From NCBI RefSeq assembly GCF_009295635.1, contig NZ_WHIW01000003.1, positions 186,001-250,000 of the forward strand: a stretch of DNA of 64,000 nt, given 5' to 3'. The stretch comes from Alkalilimnicola sp. S0819. GTDB lineage: Bacteria; Pseudomonadota; Gammaproteobacteria; Nitrococcales; WHIW01. Of this stretch, positions 45,185 to 54,015 are shown piece after piece (the first letter of the stretch is position 1; each line of letters begins with the position of its first letter). The notes beneath the pieces were generated by a model. That model saw only the letters and a program-made list of their open reading frames with translations. It ran no database searches and was not told where the DNA came from. The position numbers and the translations under genes were made by a program.

Positions 45185-46424
45185 AGCGCAGTGCCTCCGC
45201 CGGTGCCGTGCGCGCCGCCCGCCAGGCGGGGTACAGGGTCGCCAGCAACGACAACAGCAGCGCCACCCCCGTGATCCGGCCCACATCGCCCCAGTGCAGC
45301 TCCGAGGGCAGATCGGAGATGTAGTACACATCGGAGGGCAGAAACTGCATGCCGAAGGCCTGTTCTATGGCCGGCACGATGGTTTCGACGTTTAGCGCGA
45401 GGGAAACACCCCCCGCCACCCCCAACAGGGTGCCGATAAGGCCTATCACCGCCCCCTGCACCACAAACACGCCCATCACGCTGCGCGGACTCAGGCCCAG
45501 GGTGCGCAGGATGGCGATATCCGCCTGCTTGTCGGTGACTACCATCACCAGGGTGGAGACGATATTGAAGGCGGCCACCGCCACGATCAGGGTAAGGATC
45601 ACGAACATCACGGTCTTCTCGGTGCGCACGGCGCGGAAGAAATTAGCGTGCTGCACGGTCCAGTCCCGCACCCGGTGCACGCCAGGCAGTTCCCGCTCTA
45701 CTTCCCGGGACAGCCAAGGCGCCTGCATCAGGTCATCGAATTTCAGACGCACCCCGCTCACGCCCGCCCCCAGGCGCATGAGCGTCTGCGCATCGCGCAG
45801 GTGGATCAACGCCAGGCCCCGGTCGTATTCGTACATCCCCACTTCGAAGGTGCCCACCAGGGTGAAGCGCTTGACCCGCGGCAGAATGCCCGCCACCGAC
45901 GCCTGGGCCTCCGGGGTGATGACGGTGAGCGCATCGCCCAGGCGCACGCCCAGAATGGCGGCGAGTTCGGAACCGAGAACGATGCCGTACTCACCGGCCC
46001 GAAGTGCCTCCAGCGAACCGCTGCGGATATTCGCCCCCACTTCGGAAACCCTGTTCTCCAGGGCCGGGACAACGCCCCGCAGCAAGGTCCCGCTCACCTG
46101 GCCGCCGCGGCTCACCATGACCTCCGCCCCCACATAGGGCGCCGCGCCCAAAACCCGCGGATGCTCCTCGGCCTGTTCCACCACCCCGGGCCAGTCACGC
46201 AGCGGGGCGCCCGCGCCGCTGATGGTGGCGTGGGAAACCATGCCGAGTATCCGGGTGCGCAGCTCCTGCTCGAAACCGTTCATCACGGAAAGCACCGTGA
46301 TCAGCGCCGTGACCCCCAGGGCTATGCCCAGCATGGAGCTCAGGCTGATGAAGGAGACGAAATGATTGCGGCGCTTGGCACGGGTGTAGCGCAGGCCGAT
46401 GTAGAGTTCTATGGGCTTGAACAT
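45177..46424 (-). CDS. lolC: Lipoprotein-releasing ABC transporter permease (LolC/LolE family)
   Basis: A 415-residue FtsX-type permease. It has a first helix at about 22-48, a large periplasmic domain (50-270) and three C-terminal helices (about 270-300, 315-345 and 375-400). The N-terminal [19 protein letters not shown] and C-terminal [17 protein letters not shown] are the Lol signatures. Only one permease gene is seen in the window, next to lolD, so the complex may be a LolF-type homodimer or a LolE gene lies elsewhere. Confidence 0.95.
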   Translation of the reverse strand: MFKPIELYIGLRYTRAKRRNHFVSFISLSSMLGIALGVTALITVLSVMNGFEQELRTRILGMVSHATISGAGAPLRDWPGVVEQAEEHPRVLGAAPYVGAEVMVSRGGQVSGTLLRGVVPALENRVSEVGANIRSGSLEALRAGEYGIVLGSELAAILGVRLGDALTVITPEAQASVAGILPRVKRFTLVGTFEVGMYEYDRGLALIHLRDAQTLMRLGAGVSGVRLKFDDLMQAPWLSREVERELPGVHRVRDWTVQHANFFRAVRTEKTVMFVILTLIVAVAAFNIVSTLVMVVTDKQADIAILRTLGLSPRSVMGVFVVQGAVIGLIGTLLGVAGGVSLALNVETIVPAIEQAFGMQFLPSDVYYISDLPSELHWGDVGRITGVALLLSLLATLYPAWRAARTAPAEALRYE

Positions 46425-46445
46425 GGTGCGGCATTAAAGCATGAA

Positions 46446-47162
46446 TCAGAGTGGCGGACACACCACCGGCAGGCGACGATTCAGGCTGATGGCCCGCGGG
46501 CCAACCTGCGCGCCCAGGGCGTACACCTCCACCCCGGCGGCGATCGCCCCACGCAGAGCCCGGCCATAAGCCGGGTCGATGGCGTCCGCCGGACGCACCT
46601 CGCCCACGTCATCGCGCTGCACGCAGAACACCAGCACGGCCCGCTCGCCCCGCCCGACCAGCCTGGAGAGCACCCCCAGGTGGCGGGTGCCACGTTCACT
46701 CACCGCATCGGGAAAAATCGCCACCCCGGCCTCCACGGCGGCAGTGACATTCTTAACCTCCAGCCAGCAATCGCTCAGACCGTTGCCACGCAGCCGCATG
46801 TCAGCGCGCATGGGCATACCCGGCACGCTCACCTCCCGGCGCAGTTCCCGGTAACCCGCAAGCTCCGGCAGCAGCCCCTCGCGCCAGGCCTCCTCCACCA
46901 GCGCGTTGGAGCGCCCGGTGTGCAGACCCACCCGCGTGCCATCCGCCAGTTCCACCAATTCCCAGGTATGGGCGTACTTGCGTTTGGGGTTATCGGAGCG
47001 GCTCAGCCACACTCGGCTGCCGGGCTCCGTGCAGCCGAGCATGCTGCCGGTATTGGGACAATGGGCCGTGAATAGCTCACCGTCCTCGCCACGCACATCG
47101 GCCAGGAAACGTTTATAGCGCCGGATCAGGCGCGCTTCGCGCAGGGTTTCGGGAAAATCCAT
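46446..47162 (-). CDS. sfsA: Sugar fermentation stimulation protein SfsA
   Basis: A 238-residue SfsA protein. The N-terminal OB-like domain carries HCPNTGSMLGC near 34-44, and the nuclease-like domain has the acidic residues of DCWLEVKNV near 130-138 and FPDAVSERGTRHL. First described as a maltose-metabolism regulator in E. coli, the family has a fold suggesting a nuclease; the true function is not settled. It is 21 bases upstream of the Lol permease and probably cotranscribed. Confidence 0.94.
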   Translation of the reverse strand: MDFPETLREARLIRRYKRFLADVRGEDGELFTAHCPNTGSMLGCTEPGSRVWLSRSDNPKRKYAHTWELVELADGTRVGLHTGRSNALVEEAWREGLLPELAGYRELRREVSVPGMPMRADMRLRGNGLSDCWLEVKNVTAAVEAGVAIFPDAVSERGTRHLGVLSRLVGRGERAVLVFCVQRDDVGEVRPADAIDPAYGRALRGAIAAGVEVYALGAQVGPRAISLNRRLPVVCPPL

Positions 47163-47192
47163 GACCGTTATCCGTTATGGAGGCGCGCGCCG

Positions 47193-47221
47193 TTCCGGTG
47201 GGAAAAGCCCGGTGCTATAGT
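47193..47221 (+). promoter_or_regulatory. Candidate promoter of the small secreted protein and aguA-aguB
   Basis: TTCCGG at 47193-47198 and TATAGT at 47216-47221, 17-base spacer, in the gap divergent from sfsA. The -10 matches five of six consensus bases and the -35 is weak. Confidence 0.45.
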
Positions 47222-47255
47222 TCCGGCCGATAGGCACCCGACAGGAGAAAAACTC

Positions 47256-47528
47256 ATGAAGAAAAACATGCCGCGCCTGCTCCTCGCCGCCCTGCTGCTG
47301 GCCGCCGGCCCGTTGATGGCAGACACCCTGAAAATGGATCAGCGCTCGGGTGCCGCGAACATCGACCCGCCCCGTGGCATGCTGATGAGCGAGGTACAGC
47401 GCCACTACGGCGCGCCGGAGAGCCGTCGCGCGCCGGTGGGCGAACCACCCATCACCCGTTGGGTGTACGCCGACTCCGTGGTCTACTTCGAGCACCAGCG
47501 GGTGCTCCACAGTGTGAAGCGTCGCTGA
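47256..47528 (+). CDS. Small secreted protein of unknown function
   Basis: A 90-residue protein with a clear Sec signal peptide (residues 1-22, cleavage likely after LMADT or PLMA), giving a periplasmic product of about 68 residues. The mature part contains GMLMSEVQRHYGAPE and VYFEHQRVLHSV, a pattern reminiscent of the short SmpA/BamE-like fold (M-x-x-V-x-x-x-x-G-x-P), without a lipobox cysteine. AGGAG lies about 11 bases before the ATG. It lies 4 bases before aguA. Confidence 0.78.
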   Translation: MKKNMPRLLLAALLLAAGPLMADTLKMDQRSGAANIDPPRGMLMSEVQRHYGAPESRRAPVGEPPITRWVYADSVVYFEHQRVLHSVKRR

Positions 47529-47532
47529 ATCG

Positions 47533-48633
47533 ATGAAGCAAACCTCCACCGGGCGCATCCGCCGCCTGCCCGCCGAATGGGAACCCCAGAGCGCCATACA
47601 ACTGACCTGGCCACATCCCGAGGGTGACTGGGGCGCGCTTTACGCCGCCGTGGAAGCCGAGTTTCTCGGCCTGGCGGCGACCATCGCCCGCTTTCAGTAC
47701 CTGCTGATCAGCTGCGCCGACAACGCCATGGCCGATGCCCTGGAGCGCAAACTCAGCGACGCGGGCGTGGGTCGCAGTGCCTATTGCCTCGTCGTCTGCC
47801 CGTCGGACGACGTCTGGTGCCGGGACCACGGCCCCCTGACCGTGTACGAAACCGCCACCGACGGCAAGGCCGTGAGGACGAGATTGCAAAGCTACCGGTT
47901 CAACGGCTGGGGCGGCAAGTACGCCAGCGAGCGGGACGATGCGCTGGTCGCCCGGCTGCACCGGGCGGGGATCTATGGCGACGCGGCCCTGGACAGCCAC
48001 GACTGGGTGCTCGAAGGCGGCAGTGTGGACAGCGACGGGCGGGGCAGCCTGCTCACCACCCGCGCCTGCCTGCTTAACCCGAACCGTAATCCGGACCTGG
48101 ACCAGGCGGCCATAGAGCAGCGGCTGCGCGATGAGCTTGGCACCCAACGGGTACTGTGGCTGGCTCATGGCGAACTGGCGGGTGACGATACCGACAGCCA
48201 CATCGACATGCTCGCGCGCTTCACCGACCCGGACACCATCGCCTACGTGCGCTGCGATCGCCCGGAAGACCCGCACCACGCCCCGCTCCAGGCCATGGAG
48301 CGTGAACTGCGCGCCCTGCGCCGCGCCGATGGCGGCGCCTATCGGCTGGCCCCCCTGCCCTGGCCCGAGGAGACCCGCGACGCCGAGGGCCAGCGCCTGC
48401 CGCTGAGCTATGCCAATTTCCTGATCATCAACCAGGCGGTGCTGGTGCCCCAGTATGGGGTTCCCCAGGACCCCCAGGCGCTGGAAATTCTCCACGGCCT
48501 GTACCCGGAGCGGGAAGTGATAGGGGTGGCCGCCCGTGCCATCATCGAGCAATACGGCAGCCTGCACTGCGTGAGCATGCAACTGCCGCAAGGCATCAAG
48601 CTGCCCCGTCTGGGCAGCCGAATCGAGACCTGA
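47533..48633 (+). CDS. aguA: Agmatine deiminase
   Basis: A 366-residue porphyromonas-type peptidylarginine deiminase fold enzyme. It converts agmatine to N-carbamoylputrescine. Conserved pieces are LTWPH near 27-31, DDVWCRDHGP, EGGSVDSDGRGSLLTT, DSHIDMLARF and the catalytic Cys at 346 in HCVSMQLPQG. The next gene performs the following step. It starts 4 bases after the previous gene without a strong ribosome-binding site, so it is probably coupled to it. Confidence 0.95.
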   Translation: MKQTSTGRIRRLPAEWEPQSAIQLTWPHPEGDWGALYAAVEAEFLGLAATIARFQYLLISCADNAMADALERKLSDAGVGRSAYCLVVCPSDDVWCRDHGPLTVYETATDGKAVRTRLQSYRFNGWGGKYASERDDALVARLHRAGIYGDAALDSHDWVLEGGSVDSDGRGSLLTTRACLLNPNRNPDLDQAAIEQRLRDELGTQRVLWLAHGELAGDDTDSHIDMLARFTDPDTIAYVRCDRPEDPHHAPLQAMERELRALRRADGGAYRLAPLPWPEETRDAEGQRLPLSYANFLIINQAVLVPQYGVPQDPQALEILHGLYPEREVIGVAARAIIEQYGSLHCVSMQLPQGIKLPRLGSRIET

Positions 48634-48644
48634 ACGGAGCCGCC

Positions 48645-49538
48645 GTGAGCAGAGCAGATCCCCTCAAGGTCGGCCTGGTGCAGCATGGCTGCGACCAGGA
48701 CACGGACGCCAACCTCGCCCGCAGCATGCAGGGCATCCGCCAGGCCGCCGAGGCCGGCGCCGAACTGGTTGTCCTGCAGGAGTTGCACCGCAGCGTGTAC
48801 TTCTGCCAACAGGAACAGACCGAGCTGTTCGATCTGGCCGAAACCATTCCCGGCCCGTCCACCGACAGCCTGGGCGCGCTGGCCGCAGAACTGGGTATTG
48901 TGCTGGTGTGCTCCCTGTTCGAGCGCCGGGCGCCGGGGCTCTATCACAACACCGCCGTGGTGCTGGAGCGGGACGGGGAGATTGCCGGCTGCTACCGCAA
49001 GATGCACATCCCCGATGACCCGGGGTATTACGAAAAGTATTACTTCACCCCCGGCGACCTGGGCTTCGAGCCCGTGGACACCAGCGTGGGCCGCCTGGGC
49101 GTGCTGGTGTGCTGGGACCAGTGGTTCCCGGAGGCCGCCCGCCTCATGGCCCTGGCCGGCGCTGAATTGCTGATCTACCCCACCGCCATCGGCTGGGACC
49201 CGCGAGACGAGGCCGCCGAGCAGGATCGCCAGCGGGAAGCCTGGATCACCGTGCAGCGGGGCCATGCCATCGCCAACGGGCTGCCGGTGATCGCCGTCAA
49301 CCGCGTGGGCCATGAACCGGACCCGGACCCCCAGGGCCCGGGCGCGCTGTTCTGGGGAAGCTCCTTCGTCGCCGGGCCCCAGGGGGAGTTCCTCGCCCGG
49401 GCCAGCACCGATCAGGAAGAGGCGCTGGTGGTGGAGATCGACCGGGGCCGCAGCGAGGCCGTGCGCCGGGTCTGGCCGTATCTGCGGGACCGGCGGATAG
49501 ACGCCTATGGCGATTTGTTGCGGCGTTATCGGGACTGA
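48645..49538 (+). CDS. aguB: N-carbamoylputrescine amidohydrolase
   Basis: A 297-residue nitrilase-superfamily enzyme that releases putrescine, ammonia and CO2 from N-carbamoylputrescine. The Glu-Lys-Cys triad is in VVLQELHR near 43, CYRKMHIPDD near 120 and LVCWDQWFPEAAR near 157. It starts with GTG 48645 after a GGAG. The aguA-aguB pair forms a complete agmatine-to-putrescine route. Confidence 0.95.
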   Translation: MSRADPLKVGLVQHGCDQDTDANLARSMQGIRQAAEAGAELVVLQELHRSVYFCQQEQTELFDLAETIPGPSTDSLGALAAELGIVLVCSLFERRAPGLYHNTAVVLERDGEIAGCYRKMHIPDDPGYYEKYYFTPGDLGFEPVDTSVGRLGVLVCWDQWFPEAARLMALAGAELLIYPTAIGWDPRDEAAEQDRQREAWITVQRGHAIANGLPVIAVNRVGHEPDPDPQGPGALFWGSSFVAGPQGEFLARASTDQEEALVVEIDRGRSEAVRRVWPYLRDRRIDAYGDLLRRYRD

Positions 49539-49543
49539 ACGCC

Positions 49544-49639
49544 ATTAACCACAGAGGACGCAGAGAAAGGCCGGGAGAGATGACATCATGAACTTGTCCG
49601 CTCCCATCACTCTGCGTCCTCTGCGCCTCCGCGGTTAAT
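49544..49639. repeat. Imperfect inverted repeat, dispersed-repeat-like
   Basis: The left arm begins ATTAACCACAGAGGACGCAG (49544-49563). The right arm (49611-49639) ends CGGTTAAT and contains CTGCGTCCTCTG, so the outer ATTAACC and inner CAGAGGACGCAG segments pair across about 45 bases. The right arm carries an extra GCGGAGGCG segment. I recall very similar ACCACAGAGGACGCAGAG sequences scattered in many proteobacterial genomes, but have not checked. It occupies most of the gap between aguB and mfd and may act as a terminator-like structure. Confidence 0.7.
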
Positions 49640-49712
49640 CCCCCACACCGCTGCACCCTACGCCCCCGCTGCGCTAGACTGTGCCCCCTTCACTGCACAC
49701 GACCCCTATTGC

Positions 49713-52700
49713 ATGAGTTCAACCGCCAGCGTCTTTCAGCCCCCGCTCCCCGCCAAGGCCGGTCAGAAACTGCACTGGCGCCAATTGCCCGAGGACGCCA
49801 CGGCGCTTGCCCTGGCCCGGGCCGCGGCGGAGCACCCAGGGCTGATGCTCATCGTCACCGGCGACTCTCACGGTGCCCAGCAATTGGAGCGGGCCCTGCG
49901 CTTCTTCCGCCCCGCCGAGGACGCGCCCTTCAGCATTCCGGACTGGGAAACCCTGCCCTACGACGTCTTCTCCCCGCACCAGGACATCATCTCCGAGCGG
50001 CTGGCGAGCCTGTACCGCCTGCCCCGGACTCGCCGCGGCATCCTGATCGTGCCCGCCGCCACTCTGATGCAGCGGCTGCCGCCGGTGAGCTGGCTGGAGG
50101 GGCGGGGCCTGCTGGTCAAGCGCGGCGACACCCTGGAGCTGGAGGCCATGCGCGCACGCCTGGAGCAGGCCGGTTACAGCTGCGTATCCGAGGTCATGGA
50201 GCACGGCGAATTCGCCGTGCGCGGCTCCATTCTCGATCTCTACCCCATGGGCAGCCGGGCGCCCTATCGGATCGACCTGTTCGACGAGGAAGTGGACTCC
50301 ATCCGCATCTTCGACCCGGAAAACCAGCGCAGCCTGGAACAGGTGGAGCAGATCAACCTGTTGCCGGCCCGGGAATACCCCACCGACGAGGCGGGTATCA
50401 CCCGCTTCCGCCAGGCCTTCCGGGCCCGCTTCGAGGGCGACCCGAAGCGCAGCCTGATCTATCGGGAAGTCAGCGCCGGGCACATGCCCAACGGCATCGA
50501 ATACTATCTGCCCCTGTTCTTCGAGCAGACCGCCACCCTGTTCGACTATCTGCCCGAGGACACTCTCACGGTGCGTCTGGCCGATGTGGACCGGGCCGCC
50601 GAGCAGATCTGGCACCAGATCGAGGAGCGCTACGAACAGCGCCGCCACGACCCGGAACGCCCGCTGCTGCCCCCGGACGAGCTGTTCCTGCGCCCCCATG
50701 CCCTGCGCGAGACCCTGAACCGCTATCGCCAGGTACTCACCACCGCGGAAGACAACAAGGGGCGGGCCTTTACCGCCGCTGCCCTGCCGGATCTGCGCCT
50801 GGAACCCAAGGCCAGCCGGCCCGCGGCGCGACTGGAGGCGTTCATCGACGGCTTCCAGGGCCGCGTGCTGCTGCTGGCCGAGACCGCCGGTCGCCGGGAG
50901 GCACTGCTGGAGCGCCTGCAGGGCAGCGGCCTGCGCCCGGAGGAAGTGGCGGACTGGCGCGCCTTCGTCGAAGGCAGCGCGAACCTGGCCATCGGTGTGG
51001 GTCCGCTGGAAAGCGGTCTGCGACTGGACGATCAGGGCCTGGCGCTGATTCCCGAAGCCGCACTGTTCGGCGAGCGGGCCCAGCAGCGCCGCCGGCGTCG
51101 GGGAGCCTCCCAGCGCCTGCGCGACCCGGACACCATCATCCGCGATCTCACCGACCTGCGCGAAGGCGCCCCGGTGGTGCATGAGGCCCACGGTGTGGGG
51201 CGTTATCTGGGCCTGCAGACCCTGGAGCTGGGCGGGGTCGCCACCGAATTCCTCACCCTGGAGTACGCCCGGGGCGACAAGGTCTACGTGCCCGTGGCCT
51301 CCCTGCACCTGGTCTCCCGCTACACCGGGGCCGAGGGCGACAACGCCCCGCTGCACAAGCTGGGTACCGACCACTGGGAGAAGGCCCGGCGCAAGGCCGC
51401 CGAGAAGGCCCGGGATGTCGCCGCCGAACTGCTGGACATCTACGCCCGGCGCGCCGCCAAGCCCGGACACCGCTATCGTTTGGACGAGCAGGATTACCAG
51501 GCCTTCGCCGACAGTTTCCCCTTCGAGGAAACCGCCGACCAGGCCAATGCCATCAACGCGGTGATCCAGGATCTGCAGGCCGCCCAGCCCATGGACCGAG
51601 TGGTCTGCGGCGATGTGGGCTTCGGCAAGACCGAGGTGGCCATGCGCGCCGCCTTCGTCGCCGCCCAGGATGGTCGACAGGTGGCGGTTCTGGTGCCCAC
51701 CACCCTGCTCGCCAACCAGCACTACCAGAACTTCCGCGACCGCTTCGCTGACTGGCCCCTGCGCATCGAGGTGATTTCCCGCTTCTCCACCGGCAAGGAG
51801 CAGAGCACCGTGCTGCGGGACGTGCGCGAGGGCAAGGTGGACATCCTCATCGGCACCCACAAGCTGCTCCAGGACACGGTGAAATTCAGCCGCCTGGGCC
51901 TGGTCATCATCGACGAGGAGCATCGCTTCGGCGTGCGCCAAAAGGAGCGCCTGAAGAGCCTGCGCGCCGATGTGGACATGCTCACCCTCACCGCCACGCC
52001 CATTCCCCGCACCCTGAACATGTCCTTGCAGGGCCTGCGGGAGCTGTCGGTGATCGCCACCCCGCCAGCCAGGCGCCTGGCGGTAAAGACCTTCCTTTCG
52101 CAATGGAACGACGCGCTGGTGCAGGAAGCCTGCCAGCGCGAGCTCAAGCGCGGCGGCCAGGTCTATGTGCTGCACAACGACGTGGACAGCATCCAGCGCA
52201 AGGCCCAGGAGCTGGAGGCACTGGTGCCCGAGGCCCGGGTGCGGATCGCCCACGGCCAGATGCCCGAGCGGGATCTGGAGCGGGTGATGCTGGATTTCTA
52301 CCACCAGCGCTTCAACATCCTGGTCTGCACCACCATCGTCGAATCCGGCATCGACGTGCCCAGTGCCAACACCATGATCATCAACCGCGCCGACCGGCTG
52401 GGGCTGGCCCAGCTGCATCAGCTGCGCGGCCGGGTGGGTCGCTCCCACCACCGGGCCTACTGTTATCTGATCGCCCCGCCCGCGCGCCAGATGACCCCCG
52501 ACGCGGTCAAGCGACTGGAGGCCATCACCGTCACCGAGGATCTGGGGGTGGGCTTCACCCTGGCCAGCCACGATCTGGAGATTCGCGGCGCTGGTGAACT
52601 GCTGGGCGAGGGCCAGAGCGGCCAGATTCACGAGGTGGGCTTCAGCCTCTACAACGAGCTGCTGGAACGGGCGGTGAAGGATCTGAAGGCCGGGCGTGAG

Positions 52701-53186
52701 CCGGAGCTGGCCCGGCCCCTGCACCAGGGCACCGAAGTGGATCTGGGCATCCCCGCCCTGCTCCCCGAGGACTACCTGCCCGATGTGCACGCCCGCCTGG
52801 TGATGTACAAGCGCCTGAGCAACGCGCCGGACCGGGAGGCCCTGCGGGAATTGCAGGTGGAGATGATCGACCGCTTCGGGCTGCTGCCGCCGCCCGGCAA
52901 GAATCTGCTGCGCATCACCGAGCTGAAGCTCCAGGCCCAGGCCCTGGGGCTGCGCAAGGTGGAGGCCGGCCCCAGGGGCGGGGCGCTGCACTTCGGAGAG
53001 CAACCCCAGGTGGATCCGGGCGTCATCGTCGGCCTGATACAAAGTCAGCCCCAGGTGTATAAACTGGAAGGCCAGGAAAAACTCCGCTTCAGCCAGACAC
53101 TGGCGGAGCCCGAAGACCGGATCGGGGCCGTCGCCGCGCTGCTGGGGCGCCTCGGCCCGACGGCCCAAGCAAGAGCCACCTCATGA
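49713..53186 (+). CDS. mfd: Transcription-repair coupling factor
   Basis: A 1157-residue SF2 DNA translocase. It removes RNA polymerase stalled at lesions and recruits UvrA. A UvrB-homology region (about 15-350) is followed by the CarD-like RNA-polymerase interaction domain (near 480-545, with EAHGVGRYLGL), and the RecG-like motor with Walker A GDVGFGKTE near 633 and DEEH near 734. The C-terminal TRCF domain (about 1000-1150) closes it. It is full length. It overlaps csiV by 4 bases. No Shine-Dalgarno precedes the ATG. Confidence 0.97.
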   Translation: MSSTASVFQPPLPAKAGQKLHWRQLPEDATALALARAAAEHPGLMLIVTGDSHGAQQLERALRFFRPAEDAPFSIPDWETLPYDVFSPHQDIISERLASLYRLPRTRRGILIVPAATLMQRLPPVSWLEGRGLLVKRGDTLELEAMRARLEQAGYSCVSEVMEHGEFAVRGSILDLYPMGSRAPYRIDLFDEEVDSIRIFDPENQRSLEQVEQINLLPAREYPTDEAGITRFRQAFRARFEGDPKRSLIYREVSAGHMPNGIEYYLPLFFEQTATLFDYLPEDTLTVRLADVDRAAEQIWHQIEERYEQRRHDPERPLLPPDELFLRPHALRETLNRYRQVLTTAEDNKGRAFTAAALPDLRLEPKASRPAARLEAFIDGFQGRVLLLAETAGRREALLERLQGSGLRPEEVADWRAFVEGSANLAIGVGPLESGLRLDDQGLALIPEAALFGERAQQRRRRRGASQRLRDPDTIIRDLTDLREGAPVVHEAHGVGRYLGLQTLELGGVATEFLTLEYARGDKVYVPVASLHLVSRYTGAEGDNAPLHKLGTDHWEKARRKAAEKARDVAAELLDIYARRAAKPGHRYRLDEQDYQAFADSFPFEETADQANAINAVIQDLQAAQPMDRVVCGDVGFGKTEVAMRAAFVAAQDGRQVAVLVPTTLLANQHYQNFRDRFADWPLRIEVISRFSTGKEQSTVLRDVREGKVDILIGTHKLLQDTVKFSRLGLVIIDEEHRFGVRQKERLKSLRADVDMLTLTATPIPRTLNMSLQGLRELSVIATPPARRLAVKTFLSQWNDALVQEACQRELKRGGQVYVLHNDVDSIQRKAQELEALVPEARVRIAHGQMPERDLERVMLDFYHQRFNILVCTTIVESGIDVPSANTMIINRADRLGLAQLHQLRGRVGRSHHRAYCYLIAPPARQMTPDAVKRLEAITVTEDLGVGFTLASHDLEIRGAGELLGEGQSGQIHEVGFSLYNELLERAVKDLKAGREPELARPLHQGTEVDLGIPALLPEDYLPDVHARLVMYKRLSNAPDREALRELQVEMIDRFGLLPPPGKNLLRITELKLQAQALGLRKVEAGPRGGALHFGEQPQVDPGVIVGLIQSQPQVYKLEGQEKLRFSQTLAEPEDRIGAVAALLGRLGPTAQARATS

Positions 53187-54001
53187 ACAAGCTACTCTCT
53201 CGTCTGTGCCTGCTGACCGTGCTGATCACCGCCCCGCCCGGCATGGCCTGGGCCCAGGAGGATACCCAGTGGTACGAGGTGGAGGTGCTGATCTTCCGCC
53301 AGTGGCAGGCCGGCGGCGCCGAAGATGCGGAGCTAACGCCCGCCGACCCGCCGCCGCCCTATTTCGAACGTATTGCCGCCCTGGCCGATGCTGGCGCCGA
53401 GCCCGGCACTCCCTTTCGCCTGCTGCCGCCCCAGCGCCTGACCCTGCAGGGCGCCTGGCAGCGGCTCGCGGAATCCGGGCCCTACGAACCGCTGGTCCAT
53501 CTGGGCTGGGAACAGCCGGCCTATGAGGAAGCCGGGGCCGTGGCCGTCGCCTTGCCCACGGGCTGGATGCCGCCCGTCATGAACGAACCCCTGGCCGGCG
53601 AAGCGCGGGGTGGGGGCTCCGCCGAGCCGGCCAGCGGCCAGGCGGTGGCGGAGCAAGATCCGGCACCGATGCTGGAGATCCGCCGTTCCGCCTATCTGCA
53701 CCAGGCGCCCAATTTTCACGGCCTGCTGCGCGTGCACGTGGGCCGCTTGATCCACCTGCGCACGGATCTCCGTCTTGCCCAGCCCGGCCCGGGCGGCGAA
53801 CTCACCGCCGAGGTGATGCGCCAGCATGCGAGCATGCGCAGCGGCGAACTGCATTATCTGGATCATCCGCGACTGGGGCTGCTGGTGCGCTTCACCCCCA
53901 TGGAATCCGCCCCCGGCGCGTCCGCCGAGGCCGCCAGCGTGGGCACCGCGGAAAGCCTCGACGGCCCCATCGAAGAAGAAACCCTGCCGCCGGGCAACTG
54001 A
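53183..54001 (+). CDS. csiV: CsiV-family periplasmic protein
   Basis: A 272-residue protein with a Sec signal peptide (about 1-24, ending AWA-QE), beginning its mature part with the family motif WYEVEVLIFRQW. It ends in a Glu/Ala-rich, probably disordered tail. CsiV in Vibrio cholerae supports the activity of PBP1a through LpoA and keeps cell shape. Its coding start overlaps the end of mfd by 4 bases; mfd-csiV linkage is usual. A segment LDHPRLGLLVRFTP near 225 matches the family C-terminus. Confidence 0.9.
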   Translation: MNKLLSRLCLLTVLITAPPGMAWAQEDTQWYEVEVLIFRQWQAGGAEDAELTPADPPPPYFERIAALADAGAEPGTPFRLLPPQRLTLQGAWQRLAESGPYEPLVHLGWEQPAYEEAGAVAVALPTGWMPPVMNEPLAGEARGGGSAEPASGQAVAEQDPAPMLEIRRSAYLHQAPNFHGLLRVHVGRLIHLRTDLRLAQPGPGGELTAEVMRQHASMRSGELHYLDHPRLGLLVRFTPMESAPGASAEAASVGTAESLDGPIEEETLPPGN

Positions 54002-54015
54002 AGGGGGCGCGCCCG

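Noticed and set aside
49719-53168. 1149-codon open frame on the minus strand opposite mfd
   Set aside because: Antisense shadow of mfd. The composition is Gln/Val/His/Gly-rich, with no domain and no start signal.
53183-54001. csiV considered as a diverged imuA
   Set aside because: It has a signal peptide and the CsiV-type WYEVEVLIFRQW opening, and no P-loop or RecA-like core.
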